NCBI RefSeq assembly: GCF_049671645.1
Contig: NZ_JBATVG010000027.1
Span: forward strand, 62,001-126,000
Length of the DNA: 64,000 bases
DNA from: Castellaniella sp049671645
Lineage (GTDB): Bacteria; Pseudomonadota; Gammaproteobacteria; Burkholderiales; Burkholderiaceae_B
Direction: 5' to 3'
Below, piece by piece: positions 17,795 to 26,592 of the stretch. The number at the start of each line of letters is the position of its first letter. Within the stretch, counting starts at the first letter, position 1. The notes under the pieces are model-generated. The model was given only the letters and a program-made list of their open reading frames with translations, had not been told where the DNA came from and made no database searches. The position numbers and the translations under genes are program-made.

Positions 17795-20647
17795 ATGTGG
17801 ATACACCCTAGCTATCAGGCGGATGCGCGTCGCGCCGTCCGTTCTGTCAGTGTGCTGATGGTGCTGCTGATCCTGGTCAGCGGCCTGACGTTTCCTGCGT
17901 CATTTCATCAGATCGCCCACTATCTGCCGCTGCACAATCTGGCCGAAGCCGTCTCCGTGATGGTGGCGTCGTTGATTTTCGCGGTGCTGTGGGCCAGCCG
18001 CCACGAAGCCCTGCCCGGTAATCTGCTCTTGCTGGGCAGCACCTTCCTGGGCGTGGCCCTGCTGGATTTCCTGCATTTGCTGGCCTATCCGGGCATGCCG
18101 GATTTCATCACGCCCAATGATTCGGACAAGGCCATTTACTTCTGGCTGCTGGCGCGCCTGCTCGGCGCGTTGGGGCTGCTGGCGGTTGCCGGCCTGGCCT
18201 GGAAAGGCCGTGCGGTTCGTGTCCCTTTGTGGCTGCAGGTGATCGGCGTGCTGGTGCTGGTGGGGGGGCTCACCGCGCTGTATTTTCGATGGCCGGACAG
18301 GATTCCCCGGGCCTTCATTCCCGGCCAGGGACTGACGGCCTTCAAGGTGTACGCGGAGTACGGCCTCATTGTGCTGTATCTGGCCGCGGCGCTGCTGTTC
18401 TGGCTGCGCATGCGCCAGCCGCGGTATTACAACGTCGGAGACCTGTTCGTGGCGGCCTGTGTGATGGCGCAGGGGGAATTCTTCCTGACCCTGTATTCGG
18501 GGGTGACGGATGTCTATATCCTTTTCGGCCATATCTACAAGGTCATCGCCTACGCCTTTCTTTACAGGGCCGCCTTCGTCGAGGCGGTGCGGCATCCCTA
18601 TGCTTTGCTGCAGGATTCCCAGGACAAATTGCGGGCGACGCTGGATGCCATGCCGGATCTGGTCTTCGACATGGATATCGATGGCCGCTATCTGTCGGTC
18701 CATACCAGCCGGCCGTCGGATCTCTCCGCGCCCGTGGATCAGTTGCTGGGCCGCGTCGTGGGCGATGTCCTGTCGCCCAGGGCTGCCCGGATCGTGCTGG
18801 GCGCTTTGCGGGAAGCCGCGGCGCAGGGACAGTCCCGGGGACAGATCATCACGCTGGATGACCCCGATGGAAAGCCGCGTGAATTCGAGCTTTCCGTCGC
18901 ACGCAAGGCCATGCTGCGGGGGCACGCGCCCCAGTTCGTGGTGGTGTCGCGGGACGTCACCGCCCGGCTGAAAAACGAGCAGGCCTTGCGCACGCTGTCC
19001 ACCGCCGTGGTGCAAAGCCCCGTCTCGATCATCATCACCGATCGGCATGCGCGGGTCGAGTTCGTCAATGAAGCGTTCACGCGCATCAGCGGCTATGCGG
19101 CCTCCGAGGTCCTGGGGCGCAATCTGCGCCGCTTGAAACCCGCACGCACGCCCGCCACCACGTTCCGGGCCATGTGGTCGCAATTGGCGCAAGGCAAGGC
19201 ATGGCGCGGCGAATGGCACAATCTCAGCAAGAGCGGCCAGGAATACGTCGAGTCCGTGTTGATCTACCCGGTTCGCAATGCCCAAGGGACCGTCACCAAT
19301 TATCTGGCCCACAACGAGGATGTGACGGAAAAGCGCCAGGCGGCCGAACGCATCCGGCGGCTGTCGCAATTCGATCAGCTCACCGGCCTGCCCAATCGGA
19401 ATCAGCTGCGCGAGCAGTGCCGCGATGCCATGGATCGCGGCGGCCGCCTAGCCGCCCTGTGGATGGACCTGGATCACTTCAAGGCCGTCAACGATTCCCT
19501 GGGCCATCATGTCGGGGACGCCCTGCTGCAGGAAATGGCGCAGCGCCTGCGAACCCAGTTGCCGAGCATGGCCCTGTTATCCCGGTATTCCGGGGATGAC
19601 TTCGTCGCCGTGCTGCCCGGGGCCACCCGGCAGCGGGCGTTGGCGCAGGCGCGGGCACTGCTGCAAGCCGTGGCGCTGCCGCTGCGGCTGGCGGATCAGG
19701 ACATCTTCAGCTCCGTCACCATCGGGGTGGCGCTCTACCCTGACGATGCGGCGGAGTTCGATGCTTTGCTCAAGAGCGCGGAAACCGCCATGTACCGCGC
19801 GAAAAGCGACGGGCGCCACCGGGTCGGGGTGTTCACGCCCGAGATGCAGGCCCACGTCAGCCGCGAACTGATGCTGGGCAATGCGCTCAAGCAGGCCTTG
19901 GCCAATCAGGAACTATTCCTGGTCTACCAGCCGCAACTGGCTCTCCAGGACGGCGCCATCCTGGGCGCCGAGGCGCTGCTGCGCTGGGAATCCCCCCAAT
20001 GGGGGCGTGTGCCGCCTTCGGAATTCATTCCCATCGCCGAGGCCAGCGGTCTGATCATCCCCATCGGGGAATGGGTATTGCGCACCGCCATGCGGCAATT
20101 GCGCCAATGGCTGGACCAAGGGCTGCCCATGCTGCGCATCGCCGTGAATCTGTCCGCCGTGCAGTTCAACCAGTCCGACCTGCCGGGGCGGATCAAGCGG
20201 ATCCTGACCGACACCGGGGTGCCGGCCGGCCTGCTGGAATTGGAACTGACGGAGGCCGTGGCCATGAAGGCGCCCGAAGCGGCGGCGCAGCGCATGGAAG
20301 AACTGTCGCGTTTCGGGGTCCGGTTCGCCATCGACGATTTCGGCACGGGATATTCGTCGCTCAGCTACCTGAAGCGCTTCAAGCTGCACAAGCTGAAGAT
20401 CGACCAGTCCTTTGTCCGCGACATCAATGTCGATCCGGAAGACCAGGCCATTGCCGTGGCCATCATCCAGCTCTCGCGCAGCCTGGGGCTGCGCACCATC
20501 GCCGAAGGCGTGGAAACCGCCGAGCAGCAGGAATTCCTGAAAGCCAACGGCTGCGAAGAGGGCCAGGGCTATTACTACAGCCGTCCGCTGACGGCGGACG
20601 CTTTTGCGGCTTTCGTGCGGGATGGCCAGGCGCCGACGGCGCCCTGA
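17795..20647 (+). CDS. MASE3-PAS-PAS-GGDEF-EAL cyclic di-GMP protein
   Basis: A 950-residue protein. Residues ~20-270 form a membrane-embedded MASE3-like sensor, followed by two PAS domains (about 280-390 and 400-510), a GGDEF domain and an EAL domain. The GGDEF signature is degenerate (SGDDF in RYSGDDFVAV), whereas the EAL domain keeps its motifs: GAEALLRW, NLSAVQF, IDDFGTGYSSL, LKIDQSFV and IAEGVET. The net activity is most likely cyclic di-GMP hydrolysis, with the GGDEF domain perhaps binding GTP as a regulator. The start is the ATG at 17795. Confidence 0.92.
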   Translation: MWIHPSYQADARRAVRSVSVLMVLLILVSGLTFPASFHQIAHYLPLHNLAEAVSVMVASLIFAVLWASRHEALPGNLLLLGSTFLGVALLDFLHLLAYPGMPDFITPNDSDKAIYFWLLARLLGALGLLAVAGLAWKGRAVRVPLWLQVIGVLVLVGGLTALYFRWPDRIPRAFIPGQGLTAFKVYAEYGLIVLYLAAALLFWLRMRQPRYYNVGDLFVAACVMAQGEFFLTLYSGVTDVYILFGHIYKVIAYAFLYRAAFVEAVRHPYALLQDSQDKLRATLDAMPDLVFDMDIDGRYLSVHTSRPSDLSAPVDQLLGRVVGDVLSPRAARIVLGALREAAAQGQSRGQIITLDDPDGKPREFELSVARKAMLRGHAPQFVVVSRDVTARLKNEQALRTLSTAVVQSPVSIIITDRHARVEFVNEAFTRISGYAASEVLGRNLRRLKPARTPATTFRAMWSQLAQGKAWRGEWHNLSKSGQEYVESVLIYPVRNAQGTVTNYLAHNEDVTEKRQAAERIRRLSQFDQLTGLPNRNQLREQCRDAMDRGGRLAALWMDLDHFKAVNDSLGHHVGDALLQEMAQRLRTQLPSMALLSRYSGDDFVAVLPGATRQRALAQARALLQAVALPLRLADQDIFSSVTIGVALYPDDAAEFDALLKSAETAMYRAKSDGRHRVGVFTPEMQAHVSRELMLGNALKQALANQELFLVYQPQLALQDGAILGAEALLRWESPQWGRVPPSEFIPIAEASGLIIPIGEWVLRTAMRQLRQWLDQGLPMLRIAVNLSAVQFNQSDLPGRIKRILTDTGVPAGLLELELTEAVAMKAPEAAAQRMEELSRFGVRFAIDDFGTGYSSLSYLKRFKLHKLKIDQSFVRDINVDPEDQAIAVAIIQLSRSLGLRTIAEGVETAEQQEFLKANGCEEGQGYYYSRPLTADAFAAFVRDGQAPTAP

Positions 20648-20654
20648 AGCGACG

Positions 20655-20677
20655 CCGCATCCATGACGGGGATGCGG
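20655..20677. terminator. hairpin between convergent GGDEF-EAL and ovoA genes
   Basis: An 8-bp stem (CCGCATCC / GGATGCGG) with a 7-base loop in the 53-bp gap between two gene ends. No T-run follows, so terminator function is only suggested by position. Confidence 0.4.
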
Positions 20678-20700
20678 GCGCGCGGATCAGGCCGCCGGGA

Positions 20701-22851
20701 CTAGCGCCTTTCCCAGATGGTCATTTCCGACAGCGTGTGCTGGAACTTGCGCCGGGTCTCGCGGATCACGAAGGGCACGTCGGTGGGGCCGGACACCAGG
20801 CGGAAATGGGCGCCCAGGTGGTCCTGCAGGCCGTCCAGTGTGGTGTAGTTTTCCGCGTCCTTCTTGAACCCGCCGATCCAGGCCTGACGCGGCGTGTGTT
20901 CTTCCAGCCAGGTGTAGGGCGAGGCGATCACCAGCAGGCCGCCGGAGACGACGCGCTCGTGGATCTGATCCAGGAAGCGGGCAGGGTCGTACAGCCGGTC
21001 GATCAGGTTGGCGGCCAGAATCAGGTCGTATTGCGTGAACTGGGGTTTCAGATTGCAGGCGTCGCCCTGATAGAACTCGACCCTGCCGGTCGTATCCTGC
21101 AAACCCAGATCGGCCAGGCTGCGGGCTTTGTAGGACACCAGCTCGCCTTCGTCGGCCAGGGTGTAGCGCAACTGGCCGGATTGGATCAGCTGCACGCCCT
21201 GGTTGATGAAGCGGGCTGAAAAATCCACCCCTGTTACCTGATCGAAGGCGCGGGCCAACTCGAAGGTCGCGCGCCCCGAGGCGCAGCCCAGGTCCAGGGC
21301 GCGGCGCCGGGGGCGGTCGGCCATGGCGGCGATGGCGTGTTGCGCCAGCGCCTGCGAGAAGTTCTGCACGCCGAAATAGCTGTCGCCGTAATGGAATTCG
21401 GCGTATTCGGACATCAGCTTGTCGGTTTCGTAGTAGGCGGCGGGGGCTTCCGCCGGGGCGTGGGAAATCACGTAGCGGAACCCGGCGTGCTGGAAGAAAT
21501 GCCGCCGGAAGGCATAACGCGAGGCGCGCACGGCCTCGTTGCCGCAGGCGATCCAGGACCCGCCTTTCATCAGATTGTGCCGGCCGTCGAAGGTCGGCGT
21601 GGTGAAGTCGTCATAGATCGGGTGGACGTCGAAGCCGTTGAACGGGTAGGTGGGGGTTTCCGTCCATTGCCAGACGTTGCCCACCACGTCGAACCAGTCG
21701 CCGTGGGCGTAGCGGTTGACCGGGCAGGACGACGCCCCGTGGTCCAGATGCAGGTTGGCGGCGCAGGCCTGGTCGTCGGGATCGCGCAGGCCGGCGGCAT
21801 CGTACAGGCGATACCATTCGTCTTCGGTGGGCAGGCGCACCGGCTGGCCGGTTTCGGCGGCCTTCCAGTTGCAGAAGGCCTTGGCTTCCAGGTAGTTGAC
21901 CTCCACCGGCCAGGACCAGGGCATGGGGATTTCGCCGGTCATCAGGCGCAGCGCCCAGCCCTGGGTCTTTTTCACCCAGAACGTCGGATGTTCGGCTCCG
22001 CTGAAGGCCAGCCATTGGCGGCCTTCTTCCGTCCAGTCGCGGTGGTTGCGGTAGCCGCCCGCCTCGACGAAGGCCAGGAATTCCTGGTTGCTGACCAGGT
22101 AGCGGCTGGCCTGGAAGGATTCGACGTCGGCGCTGTGGCTGCCGTATTCATTGTCCCAGCCGTATTGGGGGTCCGAGAACGCCTTGCCGATCTGGACTGT
22201 TCCGCCCGGCACGCGAACCGGCTCGTTGTCCGGCGCGGCATCGCCCGCATCGGGCTGGGGTTCCCAGCCGGCGGCGGGCTGCACGTATTTCAGGGCGTGC
22301 TGGCGGATCAGGACGGACGAGGTTTCCAGATGGATGCGTTCGTGTTCGATCCCCATGATGATGGCCCACCAGGGGTTCTGCCAGTCGATGGGGGATTGCA
22401 GGGGCGCGTGGTCGATCAGGTCGCAGACCAGCCGGCGCACTTTGTGGCGGTAGGCCCGGACTTCGGCGATGGTCGGCCAGGCGTAGTTGTGTTCGTCCAG
22501 ATCGTCCCAGCTCATTTCATCCACGCCGACGGCGAAGATCGACTCCAGGCGTTGATCCAGGCGTTGGTCGATCAGGCGGGTCAACAGCAGCTTGTTGACG
22601 AAAAACGTGGCGGTGTGGCCGAAATAGAAGATCAGCGGGTGGCGCAGCGCGATAGGCTTGACGAAATAGGCCTCGTCATCGGCCAGACACTGGAACAGGG
22701 ACTCGTAGCGATCGCAGGTTTCCAGGAAATACTGCCGGATCGATGCCCGCAAGCGGTTGGTGTCCGGCTCGACCAGATTCGGCGTGCGCATGAATCGCGC
22801 CGACTGCAGGGGGGCTGGGGCGGAAGAAAGCGGGGTGGCGGAGGAAGGCAT
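20701..22851 (-). CDS. ovoA: 5-histidylcysteine sulfoxide synthase / mercaptohistidine methyltransferase (ovothiol biosynthesis)
   Basis: A 716-residue three-domain protein: an N-terminal DinB-like domain with iron-ligand histidines (YFGHTATFF and the HxxxHxE motif in EHERIHLETS), a central formylglycine-enzyme-like domain (about 220-460, with RLPTEDEW, GNVWQWTETP and KGGSWIACGNEAVRASRYAFRR), and a C-terminal SAM methyltransferase with ALDLGCASGRATFELA. This architecture and length define OvoA, which joins cysteine to histidine with oxygen and then methylates the thiol-histidine to ovothiol. It is monocistronic. The absence of a clear EgtD-type trimethyltransferase argues against plain EgtB. 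Confidence 0.93.
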   Translation of the reverse strand: MPSSATPLSSAPAPLQSARFMRTPNLVEPDTNRLRASIRQYFLETCDRYESLFQCLADDEAYFVKPIALRHPLIFYFGHTATFFVNKLLLTRLIDQRLDQRLESIFAVGVDEMSWDDLDEHNYAWPTIAEVRAYRHKVRRLVCDLIDHAPLQSPIDWQNPWWAIIMGIEHERIHLETSSVLIRQHALKYVQPAAGWEPQPDAGDAAPDNEPVRVPGGTVQIGKAFSDPQYGWDNEYGSHSADVESFQASRYLVSNQEFLAFVEAGGYRNHRDWTEEGRQWLAFSGAEHPTFWVKKTQGWALRLMTGEIPMPWSWPVEVNYLEAKAFCNWKAAETGQPVRLPTEDEWYRLYDAAGLRDPDDQACAANLHLDHGASSCPVNRYAHGDWFDVVGNVWQWTETPTYPFNGFDVHPIYDDFTTPTFDGRHNLMKGGSWIACGNEAVRASRYAFRRHFFQHAGFRYVISHAPAEAPAAYYETDKLMSEYAEFHYGDSYFGVQNFSQALAQHAIAAMADRPRRRALDLGCASGRATFELARAFDQVTGVDFSARFINQGVQLIQSGQLRYTLADEGELVSYKARSLADLGLQDTTGRVEFYQGDACNLKPQFTQYDLILAANLIDRLYDPARFLDQIHERVVSGGLLVIASPYTWLEEHTPRQAWIGGFKKDAENYTTLDGLQDHLGAHFRLVSGPTDVPFVIRETRRKFQHTLSEMTIWERR

Positions 22852-22993
22852 GAGGATATCCGGACGAAATAAGGGCCACGTGAACGCTTTAGCCTAACAC
22901 GACGGTTTAAAAAATCGCGAGGCGCGGGCTTCACATGCATAATGTACTGATGCAGCATAACCCTGATACGTTTCATGGGGGGCCTGGAGGGGC

Positions 22994-24955
22994 ATGGGTT
23001 GTTGGCATGGGCGGAAAGTCGGCTGGGGGTGGCGTGCCTCGCGGGTCCGCGGGCGCGCGCGCCTTGCGTGGCTGGTCGCGCAGGCGCTGCTGGGCGCCTG
23101 GCTGATGCTCGCCGGCCCTGCGGCTGCCGTCGCCCAACCCCTGGACGCGATGTGCCCGACCCGGCCCTTGTCCTTGCTGCAGCCGGATGTCCCGTCGCTG
23201 GCCGATGTCTGCTTCGTGCAGGACGACCAGCGGGCCCTGGGGCCGGGAGACGTGCTCAGCGGCCGCTGGCCTGTGCAGCGTCGCGACGCCGATCAATTGG
23301 TGTTCACCCATACCCGGGCGGCATATTGGGTCTATGTGCCGCTGCGCAATCCCGACCCGGTCGACCATACCTGGTTCCTGCAGCTGGACTATCCCTTGCT
23401 GGATGAGGTGGACTTCTGGGTCTATGACCTCGAACCCGCCGGCGCCGCGCCTGTCTTGCTGCATGCCGAACGCATGGGGGACGCGCGGCCGTTCGGACTG
23501 CGTCCCGTGCGTCATCGCCTGTTCCTGCTGCCGCTGGATTTCAGGCCGGGGCAGTCCCTGGGCGTAGTGATCCGGGTGCGCAGCAGCGGCGCCATCAACA
23601 TTCCCTTGTCGCTGCATACGGCGGAATCCGCCTTGGCCGGCACCCAGAACCACAGTCTGGCGCAAGGCATGTTCCTGGGTGCGCTGGGGCTGCTGATCAT
23701 TTTCAACCTGACACTGTTCCTGCGCCTGCGCATCCTGCAACCCTTGTACAACGCGGCCTACATCCTGTGCGCGGGCCTGTTCCTGGCGTCGATGTCAGGG
23801 CTGAGCTTCCAGTACCTGTGGCCGGATTCCCCTTGGCTGGCCAATGTATCGGTGCCGGTGACGGAAGTGCTGGCGATTCTCAGCCTGTTGTTGTTCACGC
23901 GGGTCTTTCTCGGGGTTCGCGCCGACCGCTGGCCGCGTCACACGCAGTTGATCCGGGGCCTGTTCGCGGCGGGCGCCGTGCTGTTCGCCGCCAGCTTCTG
24001 GGCGCCGTATTCAGTCATCATCAAGGTCAATACCGTGTATGCCCTGGCCAGCATGCTGTGCATGTTCGCCATCGGGATCCGGCACGCGCGGCAGGGCGAA
24101 CGCGCCGCCCGCTGGTACGTGGCGTCCTGGCTGGTCTTCTATGCGGGTTTTCTGTTCTACAGCCTGGCCGCCTTCGGCTATGTTCCCGGCTTCATGGCCC
24201 AGGAACGCTGGATGCAGGCGGGCTTGGGCAGCCAGATCTTCCTGCTGACCTATGCCGAAATCATGCAATTGCGCGATCTGCTGGACCGCGCCTTGCGGAT
24301 CGAATCCTCGGCCCGCAGCTCCCTGCAGCACGAGGTCCAGGCCCGCACCGCCGACTTGCGGACCGCAATGGGGTCCCTGGAGCAGGCCAATCGGCAGTTG
24401 CGCGAGCTGACCCGGCACGACCCCCTGACCGGCCTGCTGAACCGGCGGGGTCTGGATGAGTCCCTGGACCGGGTGCTGGAGGGCCCCGATTGGGTGGAGC
24501 CGCATGTGGTGCTGGCCATTTTTGATCTGGACCGCTTCAAGCGCGTCAATGACGACTATGGCCACGACGTGGGCGATTTCGTCCTGGAATGGGTCGCCGA
24601 AGTCCTGCGCAATCTGCTGCGGCGCAAATCGGACGTGCTGGCCCGTTTCGGCGGTGAGGAATTCGTGGTCCTGTTGCCGGGCATGGCGGCGCAGGATGCC
24701 GCGGTTCTGATCCAGCGGGTGCTGGATCACGTGCGCCGGCATCCCGTGGACCTGGATGACGGCCGCCAATTGCCGCTGACCCTCAGCGCGGGGGTCGCCG
24801 CCTGGCGGCCGGGGGACACCGCCCAGTCGTTGTTCCGGCGCGCGGATGCCAGTCTGTATCGCGCCAAGAACGCCGGACGCGACCGCCTGGTGATCGATTC
24901 GGACCAGGACGGCCTGGCCGATGCCGGGGAAGAAATCTCGCGCGATTCGGCATAA
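22994..24955 (+). CDS. 7TMR-DISM diguanylate cyclase (GGDEF)
   Basis: A 653-residue protein with a signal peptide (cleavage near AAAVAQ), a periplasmic 7TMR-DISMED2 sensor (about 60-205), seven membrane helices (about 215-430), a short coiled coil and a GGDEF domain (about 475-635). The signature reads GGEEF, and an RxxD (RKSD) inhibitory site precedes it, so it should be an active, product-inhibited cyclic di-GMP synthase responding to a periplasmic ligand. The start codon is uncertain because several in-frame codons are close. Confidence 0.9.
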   Translation: MGCWHGRKVGWGWRASRVRGRARLAWLVAQALLGAWLMLAGPAAAVAQPLDAMCPTRPLSLLQPDVPSLADVCFVQDDQRALGPGDVLSGRWPVQRRDADQLVFTHTRAAYWVYVPLRNPDPVDHTWFLQLDYPLLDEVDFWVYDLEPAGAAPVLLHAERMGDARPFGLRPVRHRLFLLPLDFRPGQSLGVVIRVRSSGAINIPLSLHTAESALAGTQNHSLAQGMFLGALGLLIIFNLTLFLRLRILQPLYNAAYILCAGLFLASMSGLSFQYLWPDSPWLANVSVPVTEVLAILSLLLFTRVFLGVRADRWPRHTQLIRGLFAAGAVLFAASFWAPYSVIIKVNTVYALASMLCMFAIGIRHARQGERAARWYVASWLVFYAGFLFYSLAAFGYVPGFMAQERWMQAGLGSQIFLLTYAEIMQLRDLLDRALRIESSARSSLQHEVQARTADLRTAMGSLEQANRQLRELTRHDPLTGLLNRRGLDESLDRVLEGPDWVEPHVVLAIFDLDRFKRVNDDYGHDVGDFVLEWVAEVLRNLLRRKSDVLARFGGEEFVVLLPGMAAQDAAVLIQRVLDHVRRHPVDLDDGRQLPLTLSAGVAAWRPGDTAQSLFRRADASLYRAKNAGRDRLVIDSDQDGLADAGEEISRDSA

Positions 24956-25085
24956 GCATATACGGCCGGGCCGGGGATACCCGTGAAATCGACCCTTTTT
25001 GACCCTGCTTCCATTAGGGATGACCCTGACGCGGACTCAGAAATATCGCACAATGGTCGTTTTCCAATGCTTGAGAAGGATCAAG

Positions 25086-26285
25086 ATGGCACGCATCGTT
25101 CTGTTCGAAAACATCCATGCCAGCGCCAAGGAAGTCTTCGTCGCCGCCGGGTTTGACGAGGTCGTCACCTATCCGGGTGCATTGACGGGAGACGCCCTGC
25201 GCGAAGCCCTGCAAGGAGTGCATGTCGTCGGGATCCGCTCCCGGACCCATCTCGATCAGAGCGTGCTGTCCGACCTGCCGGACCTGCGGGCCATCGGCTG
25301 CTTTTGCATCGGCACCAACCAGGTGGACCTGGAAACGGCCGCGCTGCGGGGCATCCCGGTGTTCAATGCGCCGTTCTCCAACACCCGGTCCGTCGCCGAA
25401 CTGGTCCTGGGCGAGGCCATCCTGCTGCTGCGCCGGATTCCGGAAAAGAACGCGCGGGTCCACGAGGGCTTCTGGGACAAGACCGCGGACGGCGCCTACG
25501 AGGCCCGCGGCAAGACCCTGGGCATCGTGGGCTATGGCAACATCGGGTCCCAGGTCGGCATCCTGGCCGAATCCTTCGGCATGCGGGTCCTGTACCACGA
25601 CATCGAGGCCAAGCTGCCGCTGGGCAATGCCCATGCCACCAGTTCGCTGAAGAAATTCCTGGCCCAGGCCGACGTGGTCACGCTGCACGTGCCGGGCGGC
25701 AAGGACACCGCCAACCTGCTCGACGCCGATGCCATCGCGGCCATGAAGCCGGGCAGCATCCTGATCAATGCCTCGCGCGGCACGGTGGTGGATATTCCGG
25801 CGCTGCAGCGCGCCCTGAAATCCGGCCATCTGTCGGGCGCCGCCATCGACGTCTTTCCGACAGAACCCAAGAGCCGCGACGAGGCTCTGGACAGCCCGCT
25901 GCGCGGGATGCACAACGTGATCCTGACGCCGCACATCGGCGGCAGCACCCAGGAATCCCAGGAAAACATCGGCCGCGAGGTCGCGGAAAAGCTGAAGCGC
26001 TTCGTCAGCAGCGGCACGACCAAGGGCACGGTGAACTTCCCGGAAATCTCCTACCACGAGCAGGCCGGCGCCGTCCGCATCATCCACATCCACCAGAACG
26101 TTCCGGGGGCCATGGGGGCGCTCAGCAACCTGATGGGCGAGTTCGGTCTGAACATCGTCAGCCAGCAGTTGCAGACCCGCGGCAAGATCGGCTACGCCAT
26201 CACCGACGTCGATGGCGAGGTCACGGACCAGGTGGTCGAAGGCCTGCGCCGCCACCCCATCACCATTCGCTGCGATCGCGTCTGA
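25086..26285 (+). CDS. serA: D-3-phosphoglycerate dehydrogenase
   Basis: A 399-residue protein of the SerA type. It has an N-terminal substrate domain, a Rossmann NAD domain with GIVGYGNIGSQVG, catalytic residues in the NASRGTVVD and LTPHIGGST regions, and a C-terminal ACT domain (about 325-399, IHIHQNVPGAMGALSNLM) for serine feedback. It catalyses the first step of serine synthesis and so also feeds the one-carbon folate pool. The ATG at 25086 follows an AGAAGGA ribosome binding site. A strong terminator follows. Confidence 0.95.
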   Translation: MARIVLFENIHASAKEVFVAAGFDEVVTYPGALTGDALREALQGVHVVGIRSRTHLDQSVLSDLPDLRAIGCFCIGTNQVDLETAALRGIPVFNAPFSNTRSVAELVLGEAILLLRRIPEKNARVHEGFWDKTADGAYEARGKTLGIVGYGNIGSQVGILAESFGMRVLYHDIEAKLPLGNAHATSSLKKFLAQADVVTLHVPGGKDTANLLDADAIAAMKPGSILINASRGTVVDIPALQRALKSGHLSGAAIDVFPTEPKSRDEALDSPLRGMHNVILTPHIGGSTQESQENIGREVAEKLKRFVSSGTTKGTVNFPEISYHEQAGAVRIIHIHQNVPGAMGALSNLMGEFGLNIVSQQLQTRGKIGYAITDVDGEVTDQVVEGLRRHPITIRCDRV

Positions 26286-26337
26286 TTGCGCGAAGCGACG
26301 CCCGCGCCGCGCAAGCGGCCCGGGGCGTTCGGAGAAG

Positions 26338-26370
26338 GGCCGCACCCATCCGGGATGCGGCCTTTTTTTT
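26338..26370 (+). terminator. intrinsic terminator after serA
   Basis: Stem GGCCGCA / TGCGGCC with an 11-base inner region, followed directly by eight T residues (26363-26370), 52 bp after the serA stop codon. Confidence 0.9.
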
Positions 26371-26522
26371 CGCCGCAAGTAGTCTTTGGTGATTCAGACA
26401 CTTATACTGGGCCCATTCCGTCAGATCATGGGGCCCTGGACTTCACGGGGTCTGGGCAATCTTCCGGACAGGGTGGTGTGCTTCCCCGGGCGCTGGGGCG
26501 CTTGTCGGAAACTCCGGTGGGT

Positions 26523-26536
26523 TTGATCCAGATCAG
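26523..26536 (+). promoter_or_regulatory. FNR/ANR-like binding site upstream of narK
   Basis: TTGATCCAGATCAG matches the FNR consensus TTGAT-N4-ATCAA at nine of ten positions. Its centre is about 41.5 bp before a plausible transcription start near 26571, with a TATCGT -10-like hexamer at 26559-26564, the spacing of a class II FNR-activated promoter. It lies 57 bp before the narK start and would switch on the nitrate operon without oxygen. Confidence 0.75.
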
Positions 26537-26592
26537 CATCCCTATTCATCGTGGGGTCTATCGTACAGGGTCTTTATCCCAGGAGTCCTTGC

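Noticed and set aside
20701..22851. Annotation of the ovoA gene as ergothioneine EgtB or a generic sulfatase-modifying factor
   Set aside because: The fused C-terminal methyltransferase and total length match OvoA; EgtB lacks that fused domain.
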